NCBI RefSeq assembly: GCF_002174125.1
Contig: NZ_NEXX01000006.1
Coordinates: 186,001-250,000 of the forward strand
Length of the DNA: 64,000 nt
Source: Acinetobacter populi
GTDB lineage: Bacteria; Pseudomonadota; Gammaproteobacteria; Pseudomonadales; Moraxellaceae
Direction: 5' to 3'
Shown here: one piece after another, positions 27,595 through 37,381 of the stretch
Position numbering within the stretch: position 1 is the stretch's first letter
How the letters are laid out: each line of letters starts with the position of its first letter
Translations under genes and position numbers: made by a program
Notes under the pieces: generated by a model
What the model was told of the DNA's origin: nothing
What the model saw: the letters and a program-made list of their open reading frames with translations, nothing else
The model's database searches: none

Positions 27595-28350
27595 CTATTT
27601 TGCATTCGCTTCAGCTTGTGGAATTTCAGAAAGAAAAGCAGGTGATTCGACCGTATCCTTACCTCTTTGCCATGCAAAGCGTTGAATAACCGGATTACCT
27701 GCACCGCTTAAATGCACTTCGATATATTGTGGTGTAAAGCCACTTGGCATGGTCCAGCGCCCTGTCAATCGCTCAAAATCTTCAAAATTATAATTAGCAC
27801 TGTCCAGTGGTACAGTCAATATTTCACTGTTTTGCACCAGACGGATTTCGACTTTACCTGCCGCACGTCGACGATTTGGACTGACCTGTACCAGATCCAG
27901 AACATATTCATAGGCATTACTTGGTAGTGGCCGTATCGCTAGATTCTGGATGGATAAACTTAAACCACCACGTTCACGCAGCTTTTCACGATAGGTTGCG
28001 CTGAGTGACTCAGCCTGCCGTTTATCCTGTTTTGCTGCATCGAGTGCAACATTCAGCTCTTTGGCATTGCCAATGGCAACATCGCGCTCCTGAGTTGCGG
28101 TATTTAAAGCCACACTCACCGCATCAAGCGATTTTTTCTGTTTATTGACAATTTCTGATAACTCTTCTGCATCCGCATCAAAACCCACCACAGTCAGGCC
28201 TTGCTTATGCCCTACCGCATAACCAAGCCCAAGTCCCCCGCCAGCCAGTAAAACGGCAGCAATGACCAACGGATAGTTACTTTTTACAAAAGACTGTTTC
28301 GAGCGATGCTCTAGCGCAGGGATTTGCTCTGACTGTTCGGTATTCTTCAT
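27595..28350 (-). CDS. Uncharacterised single-pass membrane protein with coiled coil
   Basis: This 251-aa protein has a short cytoplasmic N-terminus, one transmembrane helix (about residues 27-48, LVIAAVLLAGGGLGLGYAVG) and a periplasmic coiled coil at about residues 60-125 (ELSEIVNKQKKSLDAVSVAL). A beta-rich C-terminal domain (YVLDLVQVSPNRRRAAGKVE) follows. Proteins of this layout occur next to argC in related gamma-proteobacteria and resemble the DUF6776 family; I recall this and cannot verify it here. It lies 96 bases downstream of argC and 13 bases upstream of clpS. The function is unknown. Confidence 0.75.
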   Translation of the reverse strand: MKNTEQSEQIPALEHRSKQSFVKSNYPLVIAAVLLAGGGLGLGYAVGHKQGLTVVGFDADAEELSEIVNKQKKSLDAVSVALNTATQERDVAIGNAKELNVALDAAKQDKRQAESLSATYREKLRERGGLSLSIQNLAIRPLPSNAYEYVLDLVQVSPNRRRAAGKVEIRLVQNSEILTVPLDSANYNFEDFERLTGRWTMPSGFTPQYIEVHLSGAGNPVIQRFAWQRGKDTVESPAFLSEIPQAEANAK

Positions 28351-28446
28351 GAGAACGCATATGTCCTAAAATATTTTAAATCCGTAAACGATTATACGTT
28401 ACGATGCTCATATTATGGCGAATGAATGTTATCAAAAAAAGATGCT

Positions 28447-29496
28447 TTAAGGTAAAAGCCCGATATGATTTAAACCCAAAGATTCATTTAAGCCAAACAT
28501 AATATTCATATTTTGAATCGCCTGACCTGAAGCGCCCTTAACCAGATTATCCTGTGCAACCACGATAACCAAACGATTTGGCAAAGGTTGATACAAGGCA
28601 ATACGTAAATAATTTGCACCGCGTACACTACGTGTTTCCGGCTGACTGTCTTCGGGCATGACGTCAACAAATGCTTCATTTTGATAGAATTGTTCAAATA
28701 ATTGTTGTAAATCTGTTTCCTGACCAGCTGCGGTAAGATTGACATAAATGGTACTGAGCATACCACGAATCATCGGTACCAGATGGGGTACAAAAGTCAA
28801 ACCATCAAATGCACCTTTTTTACCGGAAATATTTTCCAGTGCTTCAACGATTTCGGGATGATGACGATGGCCACCCACACCATAGGCTTTAAAGTTATCG
28901 GTGTTTTCAGTATAGATCATCGACATACTGGCTTTACGCCCTGCCCCAGATACACCAGACTTGGCATCGACAATAATATTGTCATATTCAATCAAATCCT
29001 GACCAGCTTTTAACAGTGGCGCCAGACCCAATTGTACAGTGGTCGGATAACAACCCGGGTTACCGATAACATCAGCATGTTTAATTTTTTCACGATTCAG
29101 TTCGGACAAGCCATAAACGGATTTTTTTAATAATTCTGGGCAGTTATGTTCAATGCCATACCAGTGACGAAACTTATCCAGATTCTGTAACCGAAAATCT
29201 GCTGCCAGATCAATGACTTTCACACCAGCATCGACCAATTCCTGTGCATATTTCATGGCCACGCCATGCGGTGTTGCAAAAAATACCACATTACAGGTTT
29301 TTAGTTGTTCGATATCCAGCGGACTAAAAGCCAGATCCAATACACCGCGTAAACTTGGAAACATATCAGAAACTTTCAGACCCGCTTCTGTTCGAGAGGT
29401 AAGCAACTTGAGGTGAGCCTCGGGATGTTGTAACAACAAACGAATCAGTTCTATTCCTGTATAACCAGTGCCACCGACAATACCGACTTCAACCAC
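28447..29496 (-). CDS. argC: N-acetyl-gamma-glutamyl-phosphate reductase
   Basis: ArgC reduces N-acetylglutamyl phosphate to the semialdehyde with NADPH in arginine synthesis. The protein has the nucleotide-binding loop [18 protein letters not shown], the catalytic cysteine in [14 protein letters not shown] (C149 with this start) and the HRHHPEI segment. I chose the GTG at 29496 (349 aa), because AAGGA lies 7 bases upstream and homologues start at this strand. A TTG seven codons further upstream extends the frame but lacks a ribosome binding site. Confidence 0.94.
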   Translation of the reverse strand: MVEVGIVGGTGYTGIELIRLLLQHPEAHLKLLTSRTEAGLKVSDMFPSLRGVLDLAFSPLDIEQLKTCNVVFFATPHGVAMKYAQELVDAGVKVIDLAADFRLQNLDKFRHWYGIEHNCPELLKKSVYGLSELNREKIKHADVIGNPGCYPTTVQLGLAPLLKAGQDLIEYDNIIVDAKSGVSGAGRKASMSMIYTENTDNFKAYGVGGHRHHPEIVEALENISGKKGAFDGLTFVPHLVPMIRGMLSTIYVNLTAAGQETDLQQLFEQFYQNEAFVDVMPEDSQPETRSVRGANYLRIALYQPLPNRLVIVVAQDNLVKGASGQAIQNMNIMFGLNESLGLNHIGLLP

Positions 29497-29686
29497 AATC
29501 TTTTCCTTCTCGTTCAAAAAGCATATGCTACAGTATGACAGGATGTTGATTTAAACAAAACGATGTATTTTAATAGACGTGCAATTATTTTTACTTTTTA
29601 ATGTCAACACCTGTTGCTATTTCCACACTGGAACAACAATACCTCATGGTAATGGAACATTACCGAAATAATACATGGAGTGCGGG

Positions 29687-31186
29687 ATGCCTTCGATAAA
29701 AACAAAACAATCTGTATCTACAGGTTTATGGTCTAAATCGGTTTTAATACTGCTATGTAGTGGTTTGATCGCATGTGGTGGAGGATCTTCTGGTACCACA
29801 CGTATCAGTGATGACAATACACAACCCGATACCACAACACCAGAAAGTGTTTTTAAAATCTCTGTCCGAATGCCAATGCAGGTTAAAAATTCGCATTTGC
29901 GTATTCAGGTTGTGGGCGATAGTACCCCACTATATGACAATCAGGATTTCTCTGACTTTGATGCCGTGGTCGATAATGTGCCAGTTAATAATTATCGTAA
30001 TAAGCTGTTATCCGTCAAACTCACAGGACTGGATAATAGCACCATGTTCGACCCAATTTTAAAGCGATTCGTTCCATTTCATGGTGAAATCAATGCCATT
30101 GCAATGATTCAGGGGAGTACGATTGATATAACTCTTAGCCCGTTCTCTGAAGCCATTTATCAACGCACGCTAGTTCGTGCTGGTAATCTTGATCCCAGCC
30201 GTGCGGATTTAACACTGATTGAAGCTAAGCATCTAAGCAAAGCCCGTTCCGAGGTCAGTGCAAGCTTAAATGGTGCATTTGATGCAACACAATTCCCATT
30301 ATTCAATACCGATCAAAGCATCCGGCTGGTGCAATATAGTACAATGTCCTCGCGCAATTACATCAATATTTTCACTGGATTGGGATTATTGAATTACTGG
30401 GTCAAACTATATCCAGAGAGTCAAAATACCTATCTAGAACTGGCACAAAGTCTAGGCACAGATCTTCGTGATGGATCGCTAGATGGGCGAACATTTACGG
30501 GCGATAACACCGATTTTTCGCCACTGATCACTGCACCTAAAAATATTGATCCTGCATTAAATACTTTGTTGGGCATTGGCGAAACACAAAAAACCATTCG
30601 GGAAAGTTTTGGTAACACACTCAAGACTGCAACACTCGACTATGCAAATACCAACTTTCAAAGCATTATCAATCCTGAAGGTTTAAAAGCATTACAAAAC
30701 TTTTCCTACTATAGTACGGGTTATAGCGTCGATACAGCGAACGCTGTACGCTGGAATGGTGCAGGTGATTATCATCGTGCATTCGGCTTTTCCAGCGATG
30801 AAAAATGTCAGGGCATCAGTGCCTATCCATGCAAACAGGGATTGAATGCAGATGACACTGGCAATGAAATTTCTGCAATTGATTATTTAATCGGAATCCA
30901 TCAGGTCGGTTCCTGCAAAATTGAAATGTTCCCAAATGGCAATGTACGCCTAACCCAGAATAATCAGGTGTACAACGCCAGTATTAACCGTGATGTTTCT
31001 GATAATTTATTGCGCCTTGATCAAGCATCACAGCATTATATTTTAAATATTGGTGCTGGTGAGAACAGGCCACCCTATTTCATGCAGCTTGAAATTAAAA
31101 ATGTACACATTATTTCCGCCAAAACTGGAAATGCAGATGGATTTTATCCAACTGAATTAACTACCACTGAAATGAGTTGTACATAA
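29687..31186 (+). CDS. Uncharacterised lipoprotein
   Basis: I do not recognise a family for this 499-aa protein. The N-terminus is a lipoprotein signal peptide with lipobox LIAC, so C30 would be lipidated; it is followed by GGGSSG and an Asp/Thr-rich linker, which avoids the inner-membrane retention aspartate at +2. A beta-rich domain at about residues 60-160 (VFKISVRMPMQVKNSHLRIQ) precedes a helical middle part and a small C-terminal beta domain with four cysteines. GGAG lies 8 bases before the ATG at 29687; the frame extends four codons upstream. The gene stands alone, divergent from argC. Confidence 0.7.
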   Translation: MPSIKTKQSVSTGLWSKSVLILLCSGLIACGGGSSGTTRISDDNTQPDTTTPESVFKISVRMPMQVKNSHLRIQVVGDSTPLYDNQDFSDFDAVVDNVPVNNYRNKLLSVKLTGLDNSTMFDPILKRFVPFHGEINAIAMIQGSTIDITLSPFSEAIYQRTLVRAGNLDPSRADLTLIEAKHLSKARSEVSASLNGAFDATQFPLFNTDQSIRLVQYSTMSSRNYINIFTGLGLLNYWVKLYPESQNTYLELAQSLGTDLRDGSLDGRTFTGDNTDFSPLITAPKNIDPALNTLLGIGETQKTIRESFGNTLKTATLDYANTNFQSIINPEGLKALQNFSYYSTGYSVDTANAVRWNGAGDYHRAFGFSSDEKCQGISAYPCKQGLNADDTGNEISAIDYLIGIHQVGSCKIEMFPNGNVRLTQNNQVYNASINRDVSDNLLRLDQASQHYILNIGAGENRPPYFMQLEIKNVHIISAKTGNADGFYPTELTTTEMSCT

Positions 31187-31248
31187 CGTCATCCTGCAAA
31201 GTGCATCATATTGATAGACCACAGCACATGCGGACATGTAAGTCTCTC

Positions 31249-31938
31249 TTATTTCGATTGCCACCATGCCGGCAATCGGAATGTTTTCACCCGTTTCTGA
31301 GCTACTTTAGCATTCGGATAAAGTTGTTCCAAAAATGTCCAAAAAACGGCCTGATGATGCATGTGTCTGGTATGTGCCAACTCATGCAATAATACATAAT
31401 CTGCATCTTGCTTCGACATTAACAATAAGCCTGCATGCAGCATAATGCACTGATCATGACTACAACTGCCCCAGCGTGTGGTAGGTCTGGCAATACGAAC
31501 CTTATTCACAGTTAAACGGTGTTGTTCGGCATAATTTAATAGTTGACTGGTCAAAATCTGCTTGGCTTGTCGGATAATAAACTGGGTTAAAGCCTGTTCG
31601 GCACAGGCTTCATTCACAATTAACTGCTGGCTTTTCGCTTGATATTGATACGCCTTGCTGATCGGTTGATAGGATACATCAATCACCTGATCCAGATAAC
31701 ATAAGCGAATTTGATCGGGTAAGGCAATTGATTGTGCCGAAACAGCTTGTAACTGATATTTCGCCCAAGTTTGTTTGAGCCAGTCCTTACTTTGTGCAAC
31801 AAAAAAATGAATTTGTCGCTGTGTGGTTAACGGAGGAATAGTCAGCCGTATGCCTTTTGGCGATACGGCAAGTTTTAAACGCTTGGCCCGGGCATGCTTA
31901 ACCACCGCAATTTCCGGTAAATCAGCATCAATAATCAT
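31249..31938 (-). CDS. YgjP-like M48-type metallopeptidase domain protein
   Basis: The 229-aa protein has the zinc protease motif HELAH (H185, E186, H189) followed by TRHMHHQAVFW, and the conserved RPTTRWGSCS segment about 30 residues before it. This is the layout of the YgjP/DUF45 family, cytoplasmic proteins related to WLM and M48 peptidases. No signal peptide or membrane helix is visible. The substrates of the family are not well defined. It lies 3 bases downstream of rpiA on the same strand and is probably in one transcript with it. Confidence 0.85.
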   Translation of the reverse strand: MIIDADLPEIAVVKHARAKRLKLAVSPKGIRLTIPPLTTQRQIHFFVAQSKDWLKQTWAKYQLQAVSAQSIALPDQIRLCYLDQVIDVSYQPISKAYQYQAKSQQLIVNEACAEQALTQFIIRQAKQILTSQLLNYAEQHRLTVNKVRIARPTTRWGSCSHDQCIMLHAGLLLMSKQDADYVLLHELAHTRHMHHQAVFWTFLEQLYPNAKVAQKRVKTFRLPAWWQSK

Positions 31939-31941
31939 ATA

Positions 31942-32613
31942 TTATTGAGCAGAGCGCACGTCAATGCCTTGATCAGTTGCTACAATGGCAAGATTGGCAG
32001 GACGTAGTGCAAAGATTCCATTGGTCACCACACCAGGAATATTATTAATGGTTTGTTCCAGTTCTAGAGGATTTAAAATATTTAAATTAAATACATCAAG
32101 AATGACATTGCCATTATCTGTCACCACCCCTTCACGATAGGCAGGGTCACCCCCCAAAGACACCAGTTTACGGGCAACTGCCGAACGTGCCATCGGAATC
32201 ACTTCAATCGGTAATGGAAAGTCACGCCCCAGTTGCGTCACCCATTTTGAATCATCAACAATACAGATAAATTCTTTGGCCACCGATGCCACAATCTTTT
32301 CCCTTGTCAATGCTGCACCACCGCCTTTAATCATATGCAAATGACGGTCGATTTCATCGGCACCGTCCACATAGGCATCCAGATTACCCACATGGTTTAA
32401 CTCAACTACTTCAATACCTAGTTTTTTCAATCGCTCTTCGGTTGCCTTGGAACTGGCAACAGCAGCTTCAAGTTGCAACTGAGGCAACAGATCAATCAAA
32501 AAATTTACTGTACTGCCTGTTCCTACACCCAAAATTCCGCCTTTAGGTAGATGCTGAATGGCAGCTTCAGCAGCGGCTTGTTTTTTGGCGTCCTGAGAAG
32601 GATATAAACTCAT
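31942..32613 (-). CDS. rpiA: Ribose-5-phosphate isomerase A
   Basis: RpiA interconverts ribose 5-phosphate and ribulose 5-phosphate in the pentose phosphate pathway. The 223-aa protein shows [19 protein letters not shown], the [20 protein letters not shown] active-site region with conserved aspartates, and [16 protein letters not shown] chose the ATG at 32613, which has AGAG 9 bases upstream and matches the family start; the frame extends 17 codons further, overlapping the region divergent to ilvA. Confidence 0.95.
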   Translation of the reverse strand: MSLYPSQDAKKQAAAEAAIQHLPKGGILGVGTGSTVNFLIDLLPQLQLEAAVASSKATEERLKKLGIEVVELNHVGNLDAYVDGADEIDRHLHMIKGGGAALTREKIVASVAKEFICIVDDSKWVTQLGRDFPLPIEVIPMARSAVARKLVSLGGDPAYREGVVTDNGNVILDVFNLNILNPLELEQTINNIPGVVTNGIFALRPANLAIVATDQGIDVRSAQ

Positions 32614-32732
32614 AGTGCTAATCTCTGTATTAGGCTCTGGTGATCGATGATTTAAATCATGCAAAATGCAACGGATGCTGATTTGTTTTGCTACAATAGC
32701 GCATATTTTACTGTTAAAAATGGAAGAATGTC

Positions 32733-34274
32733 ATGTTGTCTCGTTGGGTTAGACAAATTTTACAAGCCACTGTCTATGATGTCGCAATAGAATCCCCTCT
32801 CGAAGCAGCACCAAAAATTAGTCAACGCTTAAATAATAACATTCGTTTTAAGCGAGAAGATTTACAACCGGTTTTTTCGTTTAAATTACGCGGTGCCTAC
32901 AACCGTATTAGCCAAGTGCCAAAAGATCAATTACAACGGGGTGTAATTTGTGCTTCGGCAGGCAATCATGCGCAAGGTGTTGCCCTGTCCGGACAAAAAC
33001 TAGGGGTGCCGGCAATCATCGTGATGCCAAGTACCACACCGGATATCAAAATCGAAGCAGTAAAACGTCTAGGTGGTACAGTGGTGCTACATGGCGATAG
33101 TTTTGATATTTCCAATCGCTATGCTCAACAACGTGCCAAAGATGAAGGTCTAGTCTTTATTCCACCTTATGATGATGAACTGGTGATTGCAGGACAAGGC
33201 ACCATTGCCAATGAAATTCTTCGGCAATGGCGTGATGTTGACTATGTTTTTGTTGCGGTAGGTGGCGGTGGTCTAATCGCAGGTGTTGCAGCTTATCTGG
33301 GTGAGGTGGCACCGCATGTCAAAGTTGTTGCCGTGGAATATGATGAATCGGCCTGTTTAAAAGCAGCACTGGAAAGTGGTGAACGTGTGGTTTTGCCTTC
33401 GGTCGGTTTATTTGCCGATGGTACAGCAGTTGCACAAATCGGTGAATTACCGTTTGAAGTGATTCGTTTACCTAAATCTGATAATTCCGGACCAATCGTC
33501 GAACCCGATGTGGTCACTGTTAACACCGATGAAATCTGTGCTGCCATCAAGGATACCTTTGATGAGAATCGTAGCATTGTCGAACCATCGGGTGCTATGG
33601 CCTTGGCAGGCATTAAAAAATATGTGGCACAGCATAAACTGCACGATAAAAACATGGTGTCGATTGTCTGTGGTGCCAACATGAATTTTGACCGTTTGCG
33701 TTATATTGCCGAACGTACCGAACTAGGCGAACACAAGGAAGCCATTTTTGCAGTGTCCATGCCGGAACAGCAAGGCGCATTTCTGCAATTTTGCCGAGCA
33801 TTGCAAGGCCGTAATATTACCGAATTTAATTATCGCTATAATGGTAGTAATGACGCACAGGTTTTTGTCGGCATCAGTCTAAAAGGTGGTGAACAGGAAC
33901 GGCAGGATATTTTTGCCAGCTTAAAGCAAAATTATGATGTGTCTGATTTATCTGATGATGAAGTGGCAAAACTGCATATTCGTTATTTAATTGGCGGTCA
34001 TGGACATCTTAATGATGAACGTCTGTTCCGTGTCGAGTTTCCGGAACGTCCAGGTGCCCTACTCACTTTCCTCGAACGTCTGGGCCCGGATCATAATATC
34101 AGCCTGTTCCACTATCGCAATCATGGTGCAGCAGAAGGTCGTGTCTTGATGGGACTGGAATCGGGCATCAAAAGCAGCAATGGCACAGATCCGTTAATAG
34201 ACACGCTACAGCAAATTAATTATCCGTTTGTGGAAATTAGTGAAAACGAAGGCTATAAACGCTTCTTAAAATAA
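32733..34274 (+). CDS. ilvA: Threonine ammonia-lyase, biosynthetic
   Basis: IlvA deaminates threonine to 2-oxobutanoate, the first step of isoleucine synthesis. The 513-aa protein has the PLP lysine K51 in PVFSFKLRGAYN, the SAGNHAQGVALS loop, the GGGGLIAG phosphate-binding loop, and two C-terminal ACT-like regulatory domains (about residues 330-505), so it is the feedback-inhibited biosynthetic form. It is divergent from rpiA and ends in a strong terminator. Confidence 0.95.
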   Translation: MLSRWVRQILQATVYDVAIESPLEAAPKISQRLNNNIRFKREDLQPVFSFKLRGAYNRISQVPKDQLQRGVICASAGNHAQGVALSGQKLGVPAIIVMPSTTPDIKIEAVKRLGGTVVLHGDSFDISNRYAQQRAKDEGLVFIPPYDDELVIAGQGTIANEILRQWRDVDYVFVAVGGGGLIAGVAAYLGEVAPHVKVVAVEYDESACLKAALESGERVVLPSVGLFADGTAVAQIGELPFEVIRLPKSDNSGPIVEPDVVTVNTDEICAAIKDTFDENRSIVEPSGAMALAGIKKYVAQHKLHDKNMVSIVCGANMNFDRLRYIAERTELGEHKEAIFAVSMPEQQGAFLQFCRALQGRNITEFNYRYNGSNDAQVFVGISLKGGEQERQDIFASLKQNYDVSDLSDDEVAKLHIRYLIGGHGHLNDERLFRVEFPERPGALLTFLERLGPDHNISLFHYRNHGAAEGRVLMGLESGIKSSNGTDPLIDTLQQINYPFVEISENEGYKRFLK

Positions 34275-34279
34275 ATTGT

Positions 34280-34322
34280 AAGATGAAAGCTGAATTAAGC
34301 AAATGTTCAGCTTTCATCTTTA
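34280..34322 (+). terminator. Terminator-like hairpin after ilvA
   Basis: AAGATGAAAGCTGAA and TTCAGCTTTCATCTT form a perfect 15-bp stem with an 11-base loop, followed by a short T-run, starting 6 bases after the ilvA stop. Confidence 0.8.
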
Positions 34323-34360
34323 AAATCATCTCGCTTCCTTCCAGATATAGAGATTTATTT

Positions 34361-34729
34361 ATGTACTCGCCACAGAAGGGTAAAACCGGTCTGACCCGTA
34401 TCTTAAATGCTTGGTCCTACTCCATGTCTGGATTTAAAGCAGCATTTCAAAATGAAGCAGCGTTTCGTCAAGTGGTCTGGATTAATCTTATCCTCATTCC
34501 AGTGACTTTTTTTCTTGATATTTCACCCGTTGAACATGCTGCCTTGATCATCGTATGTTTGCTTTCACTTATTGTGGAACTGTTTAATTCTGCTATTGAA
34601 GCCGTGGTTGATCGCATTTCGCTGGATAAGCATGAATTATCAAAACGTGCCAAAGATATGGGCAGTGCAGCACAATTTGTCTCGCTGAGTATTATTTTTA
34701 TCACTTGGCTGATTATTTTATTGAAATAA
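34361..34729 (+). CDS. dgkA: Diacylglycerol kinase DgkA
   Basis: DgkA phosphorylates diacylglycerol to phosphatidic acid in the inner membrane, recycling lipid left by periplasmic glucan or lipid A modification. The 122-aa protein has an N-terminal amphipathic segment and three transmembrane helices, with the signature ELFNSAIEAVVDRIS and the following KDMGSAAQ. I chose the ATG at 34361, which has AGAG 8 bases upstream; the longer reading from 34283 would start inside the ilvA terminator stem. It follows ilvA but is separated from it by that hairpin. Confidence 0.92.
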   Translation: MYSPQKGKTGLTRILNAWSYSMSGFKAAFQNEAAFRQVVWINLILIPVTFFLDISPVEHAALIIVCLLSLIVELFNSAIEAVVDRISLDKHELSKRAKDMGSAAQFVSLSIIFITWLIILLK

Positions 34730-34750
34730 CACACAAACAGGTTAAATGGT

Positions 34751-34975
34751 ATGCAACATATTCAAAAAGGGCTCTACCGTCACTATAAAGGCCAGCTTTA
34801 TCAGGTGCTTGGTGTTGCAAGGCACAGCGAAACAGAAGAATTGATGGTGGTCTATCAATGTCTGTATGGTGAATATCAATTATGGTTAAGACCATTCGAC
34901 ATGTTTAGAGAAAACGTAACACTCGATAATGGCAATGTCGTCCCACGTTTTGAATTTCTTCAGGAAAATTTTTAA
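34751..34975 (+). CDS. DUF1653 domain protein
   Basis: The 74-aa protein is a single compact beta-rich domain beginning GLYRHYKGQLYQVLGVARHS and containing YQCLYGEYQLWLRPFDMF, the DUF1653 pattern. Family members are small cytoplasmic proteins with no firmly assigned function. It starts 21 bases after dgkA on the same strand, so co-transcription is likely. Confidence 0.85.
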   Translation: MQHIQKGLYRHYKGQLYQVLGVARHSETEELMVVYQCLYGEYQLWLRPFDMFRENVTLDNGNVVPRFEFLQENF

Positions 34976-35059
34976 ACAGACACAAAATAATGCTTTTGGT
35001 TTTAAGTTGTTTTGAATATTGATTTGGTTATTTAAATGAATATTTTTTCATTGTTAAAA

Positions 35060-35698
35060 TCAGTCGTCATATTTATCCTGATAAAACTGAGGCAGATGCT
35101 CATCACGTTGTGGCGTAATTTTCTTGCCAATATAATGCGAATCATTATAGCCCACCAAAATAATATGGGCATGTAATTCCAGTTCGCCAAATTCCGGTTC
35201 AACCTGAACATAATGCACCCCACCCATATGATCTTTTACCTGTGCATTGGCACTGGCACCCGGTTTTGCCTGACCACTGACAATGGTAGCAAAACGCCCA
35301 ACCAGATCAACCTGACAACTGGTTTGACTAGGCTGAATCACTTGATCCAGACAATGAATCATAAACAGGGTAAAAAACCACGCCATAATAAAAGCGGGAA
35401 TAAAAATCAGGCTAGAACTGATAAATGCCTTATGAAATGCAAAAAAACTGAGTTGAATAAAATAACCGGCATAGCTTAAATTAATCAGAAAAAATAATAA
35501 AATAATAAAACGGGAAATCTGAACTTTCAGTAAAGGAGAATCTTTAATCCACGATGGAATTACTGTGCGAATAAAATTAGAGGGACGATGTCCAATATAA
35601 ATCCCGATGGTTTCCCCGATAATCAGCACAAAAATTGCCACCACACAAAAATGAAATGGCAATAATGCAGAATCGAAAAACAACTCGGGCAATCTCAC
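35060..35698 (-). CDS. Inner-membrane OB-fold protein (YqiJ-like, DUF1449)
   Basis: The 212-aa protein has three or four N-terminal transmembrane helices (about residues 10-120) and a C-terminal soluble domain (about 130-200) with DLVGRFATIVSGQAKPGASA and VEPEFGELELHAHIILVGYN. This is the OB-like NfeD-type layout of YqiJ proteins, which usually pair with flotillin-like YqiK. No flotillin gene is next to it here; instead its GTG start overlaps the stop of the Rieske protein gene (GTGA), so the two are translationally coupled. Confidence 0.7.
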   Translation of the reverse strand: MRLPELFFDSALLPFHFCVVAIFVLIIGETIGIYIGHRPSNFIRTVIPSWIKDSPLLKVQISRFIILLFFLINLSYAGYFIQLSFFAFHKAFISSSLIFIPAFIMAWFFTLFMIHCLDQVIQPSQTSCQVDLVGRFATIVSGQAKPGASANAQVKDHMGGVHYVQVEPEFGELELHAHIILVGYNDSHYIGKKITPQRDEHLPQFYQDKYDD

Positions 35699-36027
35699 GA
35701 CTCACGGCTACCCTGTAAATAAATGCCACCATCAGAATGAATTTCGATATCGACCTTGGTCAATGATTCACCCTGACAAGGCCCCCAAATACATTCTCCA
35801 TCTTCGACATTAAACAAAGCACCATGGGTCGAACAGATAATATATTCTTTGTCCATATCCAGAAACTGATCTTCCATATACTCAAGACTGACCTGTAAAT
35901 GCGGACAGATATTTTTATAGGCAAAAAAAGAACCATCACGCTGGGTGATCAAAATTTCTCCCAACGGTGTGTCAAATCCACGAGCTTCACGCTCCTGTAC
36001 ATCATCTGTCTGGCAAATTAAATACAT
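35695..36027 (-). CDS. Rieske (2Fe-2S) domain protein
   Basis: The 110-aa protein is one Rieske domain with cluster ligands C41 and H43 in CPHL and C65 and H68 in CSTHGALF. It lacks signal peptide and membrane helix and resembles small ferredoxin-like Rieske proteins. The partner oxygenase or reductase is not in the window. AGAGG lies 5 bases before the ATG at 36027; an in-frame start 12 codons upstream is less likely. It overlaps the downstream OB-fold membrane protein gene, suggesting a joint role. Confidence 0.85.
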   Translation of the reverse strand: MYLICQTDDVQEREARGFDTPLGEILITQRDGSFFAYKNICPHLQVSLEYMEDQFLDMDKEYIICSTHGALFNVEDGECIWGPCQGESLTKVDIEIHSDGGIYLQGSRES

Positions 36028-36099
36028 GGCGACCTCTTGTCTATTGATTATCTCTACTGGCAATTATCTTTACTGGCAACTATTTTCTGTTGGTGATGA

Positions 36100-37095
36100 T
36101 CACGACTCAAGCTGCCCGGCAATATCCTGATATTGTTGATAACTTAAGCGCGGACCATATTGACTCACCACTTTGGCTGCAACAATATTACCAATTTTGG
36201 CAGCCTGTTCCACAGTTTTATCCTGTGTAAGCGCATATAAAAATCCACCGGCAAAGGCATCACCTGCACCATTACTGTCCAGTGCCTCAACTGCCTCACC
36301 AACCACCATTTGAATGGCACGGTTTTTCGCCCCAATCAAGGCACCCTTGCTGCCCAGTGTAATCACCACAGTTCTTGCAATATTCAACAAGGCTTCTGAT
36401 GCCTGTTCGATGCTGAGTGCCTTGGTGTACATCAATGCTTCCTGTTCATTACAGAATAATACATCAACGCCATCATCAATCAATTGATCCAGACCGGATT
36501 TGGCATATTGCACCATGGCAGGATCTGAAAGTGAAATTGCAATTTTTACGCCATGTGCCTTGGCAATCTGGCGAGCTTCTGCAACAGCCTGATGAGCAGT
36601 TGGACTAGTCGCCAAGTAGCCTTCAATATACAGCCATTTTGCCTGTTTCAGCGGTTCATAATCAATTTGTTCAGGACTCAGTTCAGCTGTAATACCTAAA
36701 TAGGTGTACATGGTACGTTCGCCATCTGGCGTAACCATGACAATACAGGTTCCGGTTTGCCCTTCACTCAGGGATTTTTGATGGGTCTGCACCTTTACAT
36801 TTTGTAAATCATGCAAATAAAAGTTTGCCAGCGCATCATTACCTACTCGGCAAGCATAAAAACTTGTACCACCTAATGCAGTAAATGCAACCGTGGTATT
36901 TGCAGCAGAACCGCCACTGGCTTGCCCTTTATGTGTGGCTTGGGATAAGTTTTTTACCAGATGGGCTTGTTGCTCGGCATCGCAAAGTTGCATGGTTCCT
37001 TTGACCAGTTGTGCATTTTGCAGAAATTGATCATCTACCAAAAATTCCTGATCTACCAATGCATTACCAATAGAAAAAAGCTCAACACTTGCCAT
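36100..37095 (-). CDS. PfkB family carbohydrate/nucleoside kinase (adenosine kinase-like)
   Basis: The 331-aa protein has the ribokinase fold: N-terminal SIGNALVDQEFLVDD, the GGSAANTTVAFTALGG substrate-binding loop and the C-terminal PfkB signature ALDSNGAGDAFAGGFLYAL with the catalytic aspartate. Its closest functional group appears to be the bacterial adenosine kinase-like/sugar kinase set, but the substrate cannot be fixed from sequence. I chose the ATG at 37095; a TTG at 37110 would add five residues. It lies 72 bases upstream of the Rieske gene on the same strand. The 286 bases upstream, to the PreP-like gene, show nothing I can name. Confidence 0.85.
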   Translation of the reverse strand: MASVELFSIGNALVDQEFLVDDQFLQNAQLVKGTMQLCDAEQQAHLVKNLSQATHKGQASGGSAANTTVAFTALGGTSFYACRVGNDALANFYLHDLQNVKVQTHQKSLSEGQTGTCIVMVTPDGERTMYTYLGITAELSPEQIDYEPLKQAKWLYIEGYLATSPTAHQAVAEARQIAKAHGVKIAISLSDPAMVQYAKSGLDQLIDDGVDVLFCNEQEALMYTKALSIEQASEALLNIARTVVITLGSKGALIGAKNRAIQMVVGEAVEALDSNGAGDAFAGGFLYALTQDKTVEQAAKIGNIVAAKVVSQYGPRLSYQQYQDIAGQLES

Positions 37096-37381
37096 AACAA
37101 CAGATCCCAATAAAAATTTTTGCCTAGAGTAGCACGAAAGCCCAAAGGCTATAATAGTGATTGTGGCATTTCATCTAAAAAAGCAAATTTGATTTTTTGT
37201 TCATCAATTTGCATTCGCATATAAGCTCCGGTATAAAAAATAATCAGCAGTATCTGCATAAAAAAAATATCAACAAAGCTCAAAGAATTAATCCCATTAA
37301 TTCGCTATACTTTCCTGCAATATCAAATATCGTCCTGTGCAATTTTTTATGTTGCATTATGATTTAAGCTATGGAGTTTTT

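Noticed and set aside
37170..37276. Minus-strand frame of about 30 codons between the PfkB-type kinase and the PreP-like gene
   Set aside because: No ribosome binding site, and the product (MQILLIIFYTGAYMRMQIDE...) lacks a convincing layout; probably chance.
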